Source: Anaerolineales bacterium UBA6055
Lineage (GTDB): Bacteria; Chloroflexota; Anaerolineae; Aggregatilineales; Phototrophicaceae
Reading direction: 5' to 3'
DNA length: 64,000 nt
NCBI GenBank assembly: GCA_002428985.1
Contig: DIYL01000044.1
Location: 1-64,000 of the forward strand
A model generated the notes under the pieces. That model did no database searches and was not told the origin of the DNA. It saw only the letters and a list, made by a program, of their open reading frames with translations. This document shows, piece by piece, positions 24,093 to 33,727 of the stretch; within the stretch, counting starts at the first letter, position 1; each line of letters starts with the position of its first letter. A program made the translations under genes and the position numbers.

Positions 24093-25736
24093 TTAAGCAA
24101 TCTGTGTGCCATGCGGTACATACAATCCATACCGCGCTGCATCATAGGCATCGTCGCCACCTTCGCCATCCGCTTCACAATCCGTCTTGAGTACGTCTTC
24201 GGCATTATGTGGGTCGGGTTCAAGCGTAGCAAGGCAGTCGATAAGCCGTGTACAGTTGTCGCCAATGTACCATGAGGGGAGCAAAGTCGGGTTATTTTCA
24301 GGTTTTGCTTCAGGATCACCCAACAATTGTGATATAAATCGCGCCCCTTCCACACGGCTACCGGGCTGGGTCCATGCTGGGACAAGCGGAATACCCAATG
24401 AAAAATATTTCTGTGCCACCGTATTCGGTTGTCCCGGCAACATCCGAAACGCATCACCACCGGCATAACAGATGATGTCCCGCTTCTCATACACATCAAT
24501 TGACTTCAAATACGAGATAACATCCGGGGCAATCTGCTCAGGTTGCATCATCCGGTGGGCAAACTCTTTAATTGTATAAGTGTTTCCTTGTGTGTCCTTC
24601 ACATGGACATGGAAGACGTTCCAGTGGCGGAAACCAATATCCAACGACATCCACAACTCCCAATCTGCAGGGATGTCTGTCAAATCGTTGAACAAAACAT
24701 CATTCAGCTTGTCAATAACATGGGCATCATGCCGGAAGGTTTCAAAATATGCACCTGCCGATACATCCCAATCACCATGTCGCCATGCTTTTTTCTCTGC
24801 ACCACGGAGGTTATCTAACTTATCCGCGTAGTCTTCATCGACGAAGTGGTTATCATCAACCGTAGCAGGAATAAACTTGGTTTGTCCCTGTTTCTCTATA
24901 TGATCGTATCGTTCGGGGTCAACAAAATACTTTTTGTACCATCCATGTCCTTTTCCTAAAGGGTTGGTACTGTTGTACATCCGTGGTCGCCATCGCGGGT
25001 TATCTGTCCGGTTGGTCAGCCCGATTTTGTCATAGGCTGTTTTACTGAGATGTGTTGTTTCTTCAATCACCACAATATCGTATTCGATACCCTGATAATT
25101 TAACGCCTCTGCCTCGGTCTGGAAGTGGCCGACAATAATCTTCGATCCATTGTTGAATGTAATGGTTGGGGTAGGGGATTCCACATAATTATATTGAAGC
25201 CGATCAAGTGTTGGGTCGAGTTTATTTTTGCTGTTGACCTTTTCAACTTGTCCTAAAACCGCTGTAATCAATTTTTGGACTTGTTGTTTACCCGATTTCT
25301 GTGCTTTACGCAGGTAGAGGACAGTGATACCGGGCATCCGTTGACAATCATCCAATGCTGTAATGCAGAAGATCAAAAAACTTTTGCCGGGCCCACGTGC
25401 GCCACCACAGCCAATCTCGTTCGGTCCAGTCGGTGTATCAGCTTCTCTCGACCACTTCGCAAACTCTAACTGCCACCGGAGGAGGGCGATACCATAACGT
25501 TCAAAGTTCGCAATTTGGTCGGGAGGGTTGCCAACACGCTGTATCGTTGCCCGATAAGCATCCTCACTCGTCTCGAAGTCAGGATATTTATCCAGAGGGT
25601 ATGCCCGTTTGATATTCGCATCGAGAACCGCTTGCATCCCTTCCTCTCGTCGCTCGATCTCTAGTTCAACCTGAGCTCGCTTAATTGCTTCGGCTAACAG
25701 CATCTCATGGACATACTTCGGGATGCTGTCTGTCAT
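24093..25736 (-). CDS. terL: Terminase large subunit
   Basis: 547 residues. Walker A GCGGARGPGKSF (109-120), Walker B YDIVVIEE, coupling motif STNP, then the RNase H-like nuclease with Asp in MSLDIGF, an Asp in YAGGDAF and GGDDAYDAARYGLY at the C-terminus. It translocates DNA into the prohead and cuts it. The start overlaps the terS stop by four bases. It is the clearest viral hallmark in the window. Confidence 0.95.
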   Translation of the reverse strand: MTDSIPKYVHEMLLAEAIKRAQVELEIERREEGMQAVLDANIKRAYPLDKYPDFETSEDAYRATIQRVGNPPDQIANFERYGIALLRWQLEFAKWSREADTPTGPNEIGCGGARGPGKSFLIFCITALDDCQRMPGITVLYLRKAQKSGKQQVQKLITAVLGQVEKVNSKNKLDPTLDRLQYNYVESPTPTITFNNGSKIIVGHFQTEAEALNYQGIEYDIVVIEETTHLSKTAYDKIGLTNRTDNPRWRPRMYNSTNPLGKGHGWYKKYFVDPERYDHIEKQGQTKFIPATVDDNHFVDEDYADKLDNLRGAEKKAWRHGDWDVSAGAYFETFRHDAHVIDKLNDVLFNDLTDIPADWELWMSLDIGFRHWNVFHVHVKDTQGNTYTIKEFAHRMMQPEQIAPDVISYLKSIDVYEKRDIICYAGGDAFRMLPGQPNTVAQKYFSLGIPLVPAWTQPGSRVEGARFISQLLGDPEAKPENNPTLLPSWYIGDNCTRLIDCLATLEPDPHNAEDVLKTDCEADGEGGDDAYDAARYGLYVPHGTQIA

Positions 25737-26494
25737 GCTGTTGCCTCAACTTTCAGGCGCATTTCGGCTTTTGCTGCCTGAATTGCTCGTTCACGTTCTT
25801 TATATTGTTCTGCATAATCACTGATAATCGCCTCAGCTTCGGCTTGATCCATATTCGTTTCTTTGAGGGCATCATCCAGATGACGGATCTCGACTTGTCG
25901 TTTGAGCATCGCTAGATATTGCATATTGAGTTCAGTGGCTTTGAGTTGGTCATATATCTTTAGAGATTTGACAGATCCATTTTGATTCCATGTCACCTCA
26001 TGGATCATCGATGTGAGTCCAGTCTCTTTTAACCGCTTCCAATCAATGTATGGTATAAATTTCTTAGAGTTATTCGGGTCTTCTTCAATCCCGATAGCTT
26101 CATTCCAGAAATCCCTTTCAATGAGTCGTTTGAGGAAGGCAAGCACTTGAGTTTTCGACGCACCAAATTCACTCGTCAAGCTGGCGATAAACTCAACCAT
26201 ATTGCGCTTTTGTTGTTTACCAGCAACCCAATTTCCCGCCATATTGGCATAGGCTTCCGTATATCCCGCCATCAACGCGGCTTTCTTCGCGCTTCCACCA
26301 GCATCATTCACATAGTAGATGCAGAACAACACCTGTCTTAGATTTAAACCCCATTTTGCATAGTCCAGACCCTGCTCAATCAAATAGGTAAATCGCGCTT
26401 TCCCATCCTGATCGAGCTCACCATGTTCATCGCTATACTTCTCAACTCGTTCTTGTAGTTGCTTCTTTAACCCAACATCTTTACTGATTGACAT
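25733..26494 (-). CDS. terS: Terminase small subunit
   Basis: 253 residues. AKKAALMAGYTEAYANMAGNW is the N-terminal helix-turn-helix of small terminases, although it starts at about residue 70 after an extra helical N-terminal arm. The central helices and the C-terminal Glu/Ala/Lys-rich coil (AIISDYAEQYKERERAIQAA) fit oligomerisation and TerL contact. It recognises the packaging site, which may lie in the AT-rich 26495-26640 stretch upstream. ATGA overlap with terL. Confidence 0.8.
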   Translation of the reverse strand: MSISKDVGLKKQLQERVEKYSDEHGELDQDGKARFTYLIEQGLDYAKWGLNLRQVLFCIYYVNDAGGSAKKAALMAGYTEAYANMAGNWVAGKQQKRNMVEFIASLTSEFGASKTQVLAFLKRLIERDFWNEAIGIEEDPNNSKKFIPYIDWKRLKETGLTSMIHEVTWNQNGSVKSLKIYDQLKATELNMQYLAMLKRQVEIRHLDDALKETNMDQAEAEAIISDYAEQYKERERAIQAAKAEMRLKVEATA

Positions 26495-26695
26495 CTCATC
26501 CCGTCCGTTTTTAGTCTAATTAGTCTATATAGGCTATTTAATCTAAAAACATTCCAAGACGGGTAATCTAAGAAGACAATTTCAACAAAATAGGGTAGGG
26601 CATACAGTACACAAAATAATTATAATGTGTGCGCTTTGGGGGGATGCCGATCTCCATCACATGCGCGAGAGGGGTAAAAGAGGATATGACTGAGT
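26495..26695. promoter_or_regulatory. Late promoter and possible packaging-site region
   Basis: Contains TCTAATTAGTCTATATAGGC then TATTTAATCTAA, with repeated TCTA/AATCTA steps just before terS, a GTAGGGCATAC string and the left copy of a 28-base repeat (26651-26678) that recurs at 29931. No gene is seen. Confidence 0.35.
26651..26678 (+). repeat. 28-bp imperfect direct repeat left of the NACHT gene
   Basis: CTCCATCACATGCGCGAGAG then GGGTAAAA matches 29931-29958 with about five differences. The two copies bracket the NACHT gene. Confidence 0.6.
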
Positions 26696-29600
26696 CTAGC
26701 TGAGCTTACGTCGCCGAACGAGCCGAATACCTTCATATGCTTTAAGCTTACCATCTAAACGTGCTTCAAGAATAACCGCAGTAGCGTACTCTTCTTTAAG
26801 CCTTTCAATCTTCTTCTCAGCGCCAGCCTTTTGGTTACGTTGCAAAATCGTTGAGCTATGGAGTATCTCCAATTCCCGATCGATTCCTGCTTTAGCTTCA
26901 AGTCGCATCACTTGGAACATTTCACGTTTGAGACGCCCTTCACGAAAATGTTCATACACGTCGGGCAGTCTGTCAACTATCAGTAGATACAATGCTTTTT
27001 GTAATGCAGAAGTGCAATATTGTGCAATCTTCAGTGCATGATCATTAGTATCAAGAACTTGATTATTGCTAAGTGCACTAGCGATAAAAAATACGCGGGC
27101 GAGGTCGCTGGCGATGGCGCGGGCAAGGTCGCGGTCGTGGGAGAGAGTGAAGGCGAGGTCGCGGGCGTGTTCGCTGGCGTGGTCGAGGTCGTGGGTGAGG
27201 TCAAAGGCGCTGGCAAGGGCAATGGTGAGGTCGCTAGCGATGGCGAAGGCGAGGTCGCGGGCGTGTTCGCTGGCGAGGTCGCGGTCGCTGGCGCGGGCGA
27301 TGGCAAGGGTGAGGTCGCGGGCGACGGCGTGGGCATTGGCAAGGGCGAGGTCGAGGTCGCTAGCGATGGCGAAGGCGAGGTCGCTAGCGAGGTCGCGAAT
27401 GATGATGAGTTTGCGGGTGAGGGCGCTGGCGAGGGCGAGGTCGCGGGCAAGGGCGCTGGCAAGATAGCGGTCGCGGGCAAGGGCGATGTCAAGGGTGCGG
27501 GCAAGGGTGATGTCAAGGGTGTGGGCGAGACCTAAAATGAAAATATTATCTAAACTAGTACGAGCTAGTGTTCGATAACTAGAATTGTAATAGAAAAGTA
27601 TTGATACCGAATATGTGCCGGTAAAGACGATTTCACTCTCCCCTTGATCACTATTCCATTTATCTTGACATAAAGTCGCTATATTAGCCTCGATCTGATC
27701 AGGCTTTTCTAACAAGAGTTGGGATCTCTGTTGAAACCAATATCCCATTGCTTTGTTATTTTCTCTTATCTCACCCTTATATGGTAGGCGATATTGCCAT
27801 TTATCATCACGGGCGGTCAACCATTCGCAAAAAGTTTGTGCTTCTCCTCCCCAAACACCAGCAACCGGCTCATTACCAGATCCTGCCGGGAATCGGGTCG
27901 ATACCCAATGTTCTGGAATATAAATGATATTCTTCTCTAACATGTCATCTAAGAACAACTGATACTCCGCGTGTGTAACAAATGTCGGGTCAATTTCCTT
28001 CTCGTCACTCTCCCGATTAAAGTGACGTAATCGATATTTCAATAGAGCTTCGGCAACTAACTTTCTATACGCAACATCCTTGTGTTCAATATCCGTTTCT
28101 AAAATATTTTTAAGTCTATTATCCACATCTGAATGAATTTCATCGGCTTCCTGTTGACACTCAATCGCAAGGCTCAAAACCTCAATTGATAACGGCTCAG
28201 AATTCAAACATGCCTGAATAATAGGACTTGCATCTGTCATAGCACAATATAGCACAATTGTTTGATGCCACCATTCATTTGCAATATTATCTTTTAGTAT
28301 ATCTAATGTCGCTTTTCCATCTTTGAGGTATGTAGCGGTTAAATACTCTTGAAAGGTCTTATGTGCAAACCCATAGACCCCCTCCGACCGCTGCCCAAAT
28401 ACACCACTGCCCATCTCAATAATATCCAGAAAATCCTGAACCGAAATATCACTGATTTTAGCTAGTGGTGTTGTTAGCGTAGTCTTTATATCCTCAAATT
28501 CAATCGTTGCTTTACCTGACTTCATCATTGCAAAAGCCAACTCTTGAAGCAACTCCCGCTTACGACCTCGCTTTAATTTATCTTCGACTTCCCGTCGTTT
28601 CGACCGTTTAAACAACAATAATTCGAATATATCTTCATATAAATCGACACGCGTTTTAGGTAAATTTTCGCGCCCCGCATGTGTCAACGCCAACATATGT
28701 AAAAGTAGTGGATTCACAGCCAAAATCGAAATTGAGTACGATGAGTGAACTTGCTTCAAGAGACTCTCTGTTTGCGTTTCAATTTCATACTCTAACTCTT
28801 CTGGATCAATCTCTTTGCGTCGAATCGCTGTTAAGTGCTCACGATACCATTTTTCAACAAACTCACGCTGTTGGTTACGGTTAAATGGCAGTATCTCAAG
28901 TTCAATTGCATTGGGAAAATCCACAAACTCGTCGTCTAACTTAAATCCACCTGGACGAGCGGTTACAATAAACCGATTATCTGCCCAATCATTCATCTGC
29001 AGAGTTGTCCACTCTACAACTTTCTCTCGCCGTGCCTCATCTGGTATTTCATCTAAGCCATCAAATAAGATAAGACATTTGCCATTCTTAAGTTGATCAT
29101 CAAACCAAGTTTCATCAAACAAATCAGGCTGATTGCCAAATATATGCTCACGAACAAGTGTCTTTAGTTCAACCTTAGGATTCGCAACGATGGCATCACC
29201 ATGATCGCGATAACGTATCAATATAGTGATGTCTGGTATCTTATCACTAATTTCCTCGGACTTTCTGTGTGACGGCTCACATAAGGTCAGTGCCAGATTT
29301 TTTAGTAAGGTACTTTTCCCACTTCCCGGCACACCAGAGATGGCAAAGTTACCTTGAGTGCGTTCTAAGAAACTCCAAATATAATCATCTTGAAGCGTGT
29401 GTAATTTTTCCTCAGTGACCAATCGTCTTGCTTCTTCAGTGGATTGAATTACAATATGCAACCGAACATAGATATTCATCAAATCAAGGCTGGATACCGG
29501 GGTGGGGATATTCACACCTTCAGGGCTATCATATCGAATCGAGCGAATCAACTGTTTACGATAGTTACGTTTGGCAGCTCGTTCATCAAATAGTCGTCGT

Positions 29601-29812
29601 TCCAATCGCATCGCTATACGTTCCGTAAATCGTTTATAACTTCTTCCCCAGACGTCTCGATTAAATGCCACAGCTGCAGCGAGTATAAACGTCAACACTG
29701 CAACCACAAGTGCCAGGACTCCATCTTGTGACACAATATAAACGGTGACAAATGCACCAACAGGGGAGGAGACCAATCCAATCGTTGTCGAAACTTTTTT
29801 GGGATCATTCAT
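26696..29812 (-). CDS. NACHT (STAND) NTPase with FGE-like domain and Ala-Arg-Asp-Leu repeats
   Basis: 1038 residues. Two hydrophobic spans within residues 10-50 anchor the protein. GVPGSGKSTLL (160-170) is Walker A and CLILFDGLDEIPD (246-258) is the NACHT-type Walker B with DGLDE. After helical winged segments (PLLLHMLALTHAGR, HKTFQEYLTATYL), residues about 600-690 match a formylglycine-generating-enzyme/SUMF1-like domain (THAEYQLFLDDM, GVWGGEAQTFCEWLT, YRLPYKGE). Then about 160 residues of repeats around LAxDLA/ARDLA. A long helix closes it. NACHT proteins with C-terminal sensors act in anti-phage immunity; here the gene sits beside phage genes, so it may defend the element against rivals. 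Confidence 0.85.
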   Translation of the reverse strand: MNDPKKVSTTIGLVSSPVGAFVTVYIVSQDGVLALVVAVLTFILAAAVAFNRDVWGRSYKRFTERIAMRLERRLFDERAAKRNYRKQLIRSIRYDSPEGVNIPTPVSSLDLMNIYVRLHIVIQSTEEARRLVTEEKLHTLQDDYIWSFLERTQGNFAISGVPGSGKSTLLKNLALTLCEPSHRKSEEISDKIPDITILIRYRDHGDAIVANPKVELKTLVREHIFGNQPDLFDETWFDDQLKNGKCLILFDGLDEIPDEARREKVVEWTTLQMNDWADNRFIVTARPGGFKLDDEFVDFPNAIELEILPFNRNQQREFVEKWYREHLTAIRRKEIDPEELEYEIETQTESLLKQVHSSYSISILAVNPLLLHMLALTHAGRENLPKTRVDLYEDIFELLLFKRSKRREVEDKLKRGRKRELLQELAFAMMKSGKATIEFEDIKTTLTTPLAKISDISVQDFLDIIEMGSGVFGQRSEGVYGFAHKTFQEYLTATYLKDGKATLDILKDNIANEWWHQTIVLYCAMTDASPIIQACLNSEPLSIEVLSLAIECQQEADEIHSDVDNRLKNILETDIEHKDVAYRKLVAEALLKYRLRHFNRESDEKEIDPTFVTHAEYQLFLDDMLEKNIIYIPEHWVSTRFPAGSGNEPVAGVWGGEAQTFCEWLTARDDKWQYRLPYKGEIRENNKAMGYWFQQRSQLLLEKPDQIEANIATLCQDKWNSDQGESEIVFTGTYSVSILFYYNSSYRTLARTSLDNIFILGLAHTLDITLARTLDIALARDRYLASALARDLALASALTRKLIIIRDLASDLAFAIASDLDLALANAHAVARDLTLAIARASDRDLASEHARDLAFAIASDLTIALASAFDLTHDLDHASEHARDLAFTLSHDRDLARAIASDLARVFFIASALSNNQVLDTNDHALKIAQYCTSALQKALYLLIVDRLPDVYEHFREGRLKREMFQVMRLEAKAGIDRELEILHSSTILQRNQKAGAEKKIERLKEEYATAVILEARLDGKLKAYEGIRLVRRRKLS
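27050..27540 (-). repeat. Low-complexity repeats coding the Ala-Arg-Asp-Leu tract
   Basis: The minus strand repeats units such as GCCAGCGACCTCGCC and GCCCGCGACCTCGCC that code A-S/R-D-L-A. Because of this composition the + strand is also open over the tract, but those frames encode only Gly/Ala/Glu/Val low-complexity chains. Confidence 0.8.
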
Positions 29813-30414
29813 AGTGATTATTCATTGTTATGAGTGTATGATACATTGAGTATAGCATGCCATGATCAATTTCGCTGGACAATACAACCAAAGCACCACT
29901 GAGTATCATATTTGATTTGTAGCTAGGCGGAACTCCATCACACACGCGAGAAGGACAAAAAATTTTTGTGACGTTATCCCTGATGACGGACCGGCTAGTT
30001 TTGTGGGGAATAATAGGCAGGCTTGCACAGCAGAACGCTTGAGCTAAAACAAGGCTTGTTATTGTGATACAATGTGTATCATATGTACAATAAATAACCC
30101 GATAGAAATAGCGAAATCAAGAGTTATAGAATAATCGGGTATGTTTGGGCGCAGTCCCCTATCACATCATAATACCGGATGAGTTACCCTAAACCAGCAC
30201 AATACATCATACGTCCAACCCGCCACCCTCTCATATCCCATACCATATAGAAACAATAAATATTGTATGCATTTAGATGATATATTAACTCTATTTTATA
30301 CAGTGTTTTTATTACTATACGAAATTCACAAGGTGTACAAATCCCTACTCCTTACTATATTTGTCAAATCACAACTTGAAATCTTGTACAACTAAATGAA
30401 TAAAAGCACCTGTC
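29813..30414. other. Gene-less stretch with dyad
   Basis: About 600 AT-rich bases between the NACHT gene start and the ABC gene end. ATTGTGATACA (about 30060) with TGTATC(ATATG)TACAAT forms an operator-like dyad. ACCCGAT and ATCGGGT (30097 and 30141) can pair around about 40 bases. No convincing small gene. Confidence 0.4.
29931..29958 (+). repeat. 28-bp imperfect direct repeat right of the NACHT gene
   Basis: CTCCATCACACACGCGAGAA then GGACAAAA, the partner of 26651-26678. Confidence 0.6.
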
Positions 30415-32094
30415 TTAATTCCATACGCTTTCTCTCATCTTAGAAATAACATGACTGCCGGTCACCTCTATAACACGATCAGCAAATTCAAAAATGAGTG
30501 GAGTATGATGGTGAGATACAATTATAATTGTTTGCTTCGTAAATAATTTGAGTATTACATTATAAATAGAACGAGCTGTATCGTCATCTAAATTAGATGT
30601 GGCTTCATCTAGAAGAAGTATTTTTGGTTTTTTTAGAAATACACGGGCGATTGAGATACGTTGTTTCTGTCCCCCGCTCAATCGAACACCACGTTCGCCA
30701 ACCTCAGTATTATAACCATCAGGTAAGTTAGCAACAAAACTATGCACTTCAGCTAATTTTGCAACTTCTATCATTTCCTCTTCTGTCACATCAGGATTTC
30801 CATATTTTATATTCTCACCAATCGTTCCATTAAAGAGTGCAACATGTTGAGAAACTAGACCCATATGTTTTCTAACACTATCCTGTTTATAATTCCTAAT
30901 ATCTCTACCGTCCAACATAACCTGACCAATTTGAGGGTCATAGAATCTCATAATTAAATGTAAAAGTGTTGTCTTACCTGAACCACTTGGTCCAACCAAA
31001 CCAACAATTTCTCCTGACCGGATAATAAAACTAACTGATTGAAAGATCATACTTTTATTATAACTAAAGTGAACATCTTGAAATTCAATTCCACCTTCTA
31101 TATCTTCCAAATCATTCGCATCTTTTTTATCATTAACTAGTGGTTTTACATTAAATAATTTTATAACTTGCTCAGTAGATCCAATAGCAAACTGCATTGA
31201 TATATATAAATTCATTAAGCTCGAAATTCCTGTAATACTAACAACAGCATATCCCACAAAGGCTATAAACTCTTCACCGCTCATAGTACCTGAAATAATA
31301 CTTCTTCCGCCGAATACAACTACTATAAGTGCACCCATTGCCGACACAATAAATGTTAAAAAAGGCAACGTTGAATTTACAATTATACTTTTCCTATTAG
31401 AGTGCAATAAGTCCCCTAATGCTTTATGATAACGTTCAATTTCGTATTTATTACGTGAAAATATTTTGACTTCACGAATGTTTTGTAGTGCTTCTTGAGC
31501 CAGAATCGTAGACTCGGCATGTCTATCTTGTATAATAGAACCTAGCCGCCTTGTAATACTACTTATCTTATTTATCAAATATATTGTAATTGGTAATACA
31601 AGTAATATAGCAAGAAACAATAGATGATTAATATAAATCATCATTACTATTCCACCTAATACCAGAATCACATTAGAAAATGCACCAATGCTCATATAGG
31701 TCAGCAAGTCACGAATCGCCATAATATCTTTAGTTAAACGTGATATTAAATTACCAACATGATTTGTATCAAAAAAATCAACTGACATTTGATGGATATG
31801 ACGATACAAATCAATTTGTAAATCCATTACTAATTTCTCACCAAGAATTGAATAATTATATGTTTGTATCAACCTAATAAGCGTTTGAACCACTGTTATA
31901 AAAGCTAATAAGGCAATTGCTTGTATAAAAAGGTCTTGCTCCAACGACTCAGAAAAAATAGTTGCAAAATCACCAATCAATAATGGGATTATTAATTGTA
32001 AGAGCTGAATAACAACCGAAAGAATCAAAATTGAAAATACTTGAAACCTATAGGGTTTCAAGTATTTCAACACAAAAACAAGTCTACTTAACAT
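30415..32094 (-). CDS. ABC exporter (fused membrane and ATPase domains)
   Basis: 559 residues: six membrane spans in the first 300 residues, then the ATPase with Walker A GPSGSGKTT, signature LSGGQKQR, Walker B ILLLDEAT and H-loop IIIVSHHHT. It is a homodimeric type IV exporter of the MsbA/lantibiotic-transporter class. It lacks an N-terminal C39 peptidase, which peptide exporters often carry; the neighbouring protease could serve instead. Last gene of an AT-rich minus-strand operon with a cysteine-rich peptide, so the peptide is the expected cargo. Confidence 0.9.
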   Translation of the reverse strand: MLSRLVFVLKYLKPYRFQVFSILILSVVIQLLQLIIPLLIGDFATIFSESLEQDLFIQAIALLAFITVVQTLIRLIQTYNYSILGEKLVMDLQIDLYRHIHQMSVDFFDTNHVGNLISRLTKDIMAIRDLLTYMSIGAFSNVILVLGGIVMMIYINHLLFLAILLVLPITIYLINKISSITRRLGSIIQDRHAESTILAQEALQNIREVKIFSRNKYEIERYHKALGDLLHSNRKSIIVNSTLPFLTFIVSAMGALIVVVFGGRSIISGTMSGEEFIAFVGYAVVSITGISSLMNLYISMQFAIGSTEQVIKLFNVKPLVNDKKDANDLEDIEGGIEFQDVHFSYNKSMIFQSVSFIIRSGEIVGLVGPSGSGKTTLLHLIMRFYDPQIGQVMLDGRDIRNYKQDSVRKHMGLVSQHVALFNGTIGENIKYGNPDVTEEEMIEVAKLAEVHSFVANLPDGYNTEVGERGVRLSGGQKQRISIARVFLKKPKILLLDEATSNLDDDTARSIYNVILKLFTKQTIIIVSHHHTPLIFEFADRVIEVTGSHVISKMRESVWN

Positions 32095-32101
32095 TTGTCT
32101 A

Positions 32102-32959
32102 TTATCCTATGTGATCAAATAGATCTTTTTCTTCACGCGTTATTATAATTCCCCGATTAATATAGGGATTTAAAAGTTGCTGTATTGACCACATGATTTG
32201 TTCTTCTTCATCACTAGGGATAGTAAGAGGCAACCCTATTCTCTTTACATCATTGCGGTTAATAATATAGTTATGAGCATAATGTCTATCTAAAAATTTG
32301 TTGACTATTGTTTTCCTAATTGCACAATTTTCATCACCTGGAAGCGGATAACAAAGCAATTCAGATGCTATCAAGCGTACTAGTTTATCGGCTTCATATG
32401 TATGGCTCAATGTCAGAGGAAATATATGACTACTCAATATTTTTATTAATTCAGATCCGTTATTTGCAATATCTAGATTAAACCAATCATTGCTCATTTC
32501 TATAAATGACTGAATACGTTTAGACGATATTGTTGTAGGAACACCTTTTTCTACTTCTACAATAGAACGAGACTGTGCATCAATGGGTGTCATTTCGGCT
32601 AACGAGCTCAACGTAAGCTCATCTGCACCTAGACATATGATTGTTCCTGCTGAATGAACCTGATATGGCACAATTATGTTAAGGAAATCAAAATGGGATC
32701 GTAAGAGAACAATAAATTGTTTTGCTTCAACAACATGTCCCCCTTTCGTATATAAAAATAAATCAACCCTACCATCCCAAAACTGCTTTGAATTAACAAA
32801 AGGATAGATTTTTTGTATCAGTTGAGAGTTTATTGGACCACAGTATATGATGATTTTTCTCTTTTTAAGCGTCTCTAATTTCGCTAGTAAGTTCTGAATA
32901 GTCGAAATTTTTCTCTCTCTACCCTGTACTACTCTTATAAGTGACTGTATAAACTCCAC
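32102..32959 (-). CDS. SDH-family (Clp-like) serine protease
   Basis: 285 residues. IIIYCGPINSQLIQK, VDLFLYTKGGHVVEA with the TKGG oxyanion strand, and VHSAGTIICLGADEL with Ser103 match the serine dehydrogenase proteinase (SDH_sah, PF01972) family of Clp-fold hydrolases, followed by MTPIDAQ. Members are usually cytoplasmic or membrane-linked and their substrates are poorly known. There is no signal peptide. It lies seven bases upstream of the ABC gene and 19 downstream of the thioredoxin-like gene, so it is part of the same operon and could cut the leader of the peptide encoded at 34443. Confidence 0.75.
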   Translation of the reverse strand: MEFIQSLIRVVQGRERKISTIQNLLAKLETLKKRKIIIYCGPINSQLIQKIYPFVNSKQFWDGRVDLFLYTKGGHVVEAKQFIVLLRSHFDFLNIIVPYQVHSAGTIICLGADELTLSSLAEMTPIDAQSRSIVEVEKGVPTTISSKRIQSFIEMSNDWFNLDIANNGSELIKILSSHIFPLTLSHTYEADKLVRLIASELLCYPLPGDENCAIRKTIVNKFLDRHYAHNYIINRNDVKRIGLPLTIPSDEEEQIMWSIQQLLNPYINRGIIITREEKDLFDHIG

Positions 32960-32978
32960 TCAACTACCGCTCTCACTA

Positions 32979-33560
32979 TTATGATTGAACATCTACAAGT
33001 TGGTTATATGTAGTTAGCTTTGATCGCCAGATACTTTCATATTGTGTCCAACGGCCATCTACAGTTAGTCCACGCTCTTTAACAATACCTTCACTATCAA
33101 TAATGCAATAATATGGGGTTTGGGACTTGGGATTATAAGTCTTAGTAAATAGATTTTCAGATTTGGGAGCTACAAATACAGGCATCGATATATCATGTTC
33201 TTTAATTAGAATTCTAGTTTCTGTCATGCTACCTTCACTAACACCTATGGGTTCAAGATCATATTCCTCTTTAATAATATTGCTCACTGTATCAACAAAC
33301 TTCAATGCATCTTTACATGATTTACAGGTCGGGGCAATAAATAGAAAGAGAACATTTCTACCTTCTATATCTCGTAGAGTAACTTTCGTACTATCTAATA
33401 AATGAGCTTCGAAGAATGGAGCAGGTGTCCCAACCATTAACTCACTTTGCCCCTGCTGAATCAACTTGATAAAGTTATTTACATGTCTGCTATTTGCAAT
33501 AGATACAAACAAGACCAACTGTAAAAGAATTAAAATAATTACAAGAAGTACCTCTATCAT
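32979..33560 (-). CDS. Membrane-anchored thioredoxin-like protein (MauD/TlpA type)
   Basis: 193 residues. One N-terminal span (MIEVLLVIILILLQLVLFVS) places the domain outside the membrane. GTPAPFFEAHLLDSTKVTL begins an AhpC/TSA-type thioredoxin fold and APTCKSC holds the redox pair Cys79 and Cys82. The cis-Pro region is SQTPYYCIID. MauD-like proteins work with MauE in making disulfides, and a MauE-like gene lies just upstream. This pair suggests that the cysteine-rich peptide of the operon is oxidised outside the membrane. Confidence 0.8.
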   Translation of the reverse strand: MIEVLLVIILILLQLVLFVSIANSRHVNNFIKLIQQGQSELMVGTPAPFFEAHLLDSTKVTLRDIEGRNVLFLFIAPTCKSCKDALKFVDTVSNIIKEEYDLEPIGVSEGSMTETRILIKEHDISMPVFVAPKSENLFTKTYNPKSQTPYYCIIDSEGIVKERGLTVDGRWTQYESIWRSKLTTYNQLVDVQS

Positions 33561-33563
33561 ATA

Positions 33564-33707
33564 TCAGTTTCCTTTATCACATTTTGAAAGACAGAACAGG
33601 CGGAAAAGTTCAAATTGCCGAGACTGACAAAAGGGAATGTATAAGTTATTCAGTTCATAAATCATTAGTAGAATTTCCTGCGAAAAACGATCTAAAGACT
33701 GTCGCAA
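33564..33707 (-). CDS. Small frame between the MauE-like and MauD-like genes
   Basis: 47 residues if TTG 33707 is used (AGGTGA lies just upstream), or 33 from ATG 33665. The protein reads RQSLDRFSQEILLMIYELNN and later LFCLSKCDKGN, a helix followed by a Cys-containing end. Its stop lies four bases before the next start. It may be a real small subunit or chance. Confidence 0.3.
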   Translation of the reverse strand: MRQSLDRFSQEILLMIYELNNLYIPFCQSRQFELFRLFCLSKCDKGN

Positions 33708-33727
33708 GTCACCTAGGTTATAGAAAT

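Noticed and set aside
27020..27535. + strand frames opposite the NACHT repeat tract
   Set aside because: They consist only of Gly, Ala, Glu, Val and Lys low-complexity chains caused by the minus-strand A-R-D-L repeats; no ribosome site.
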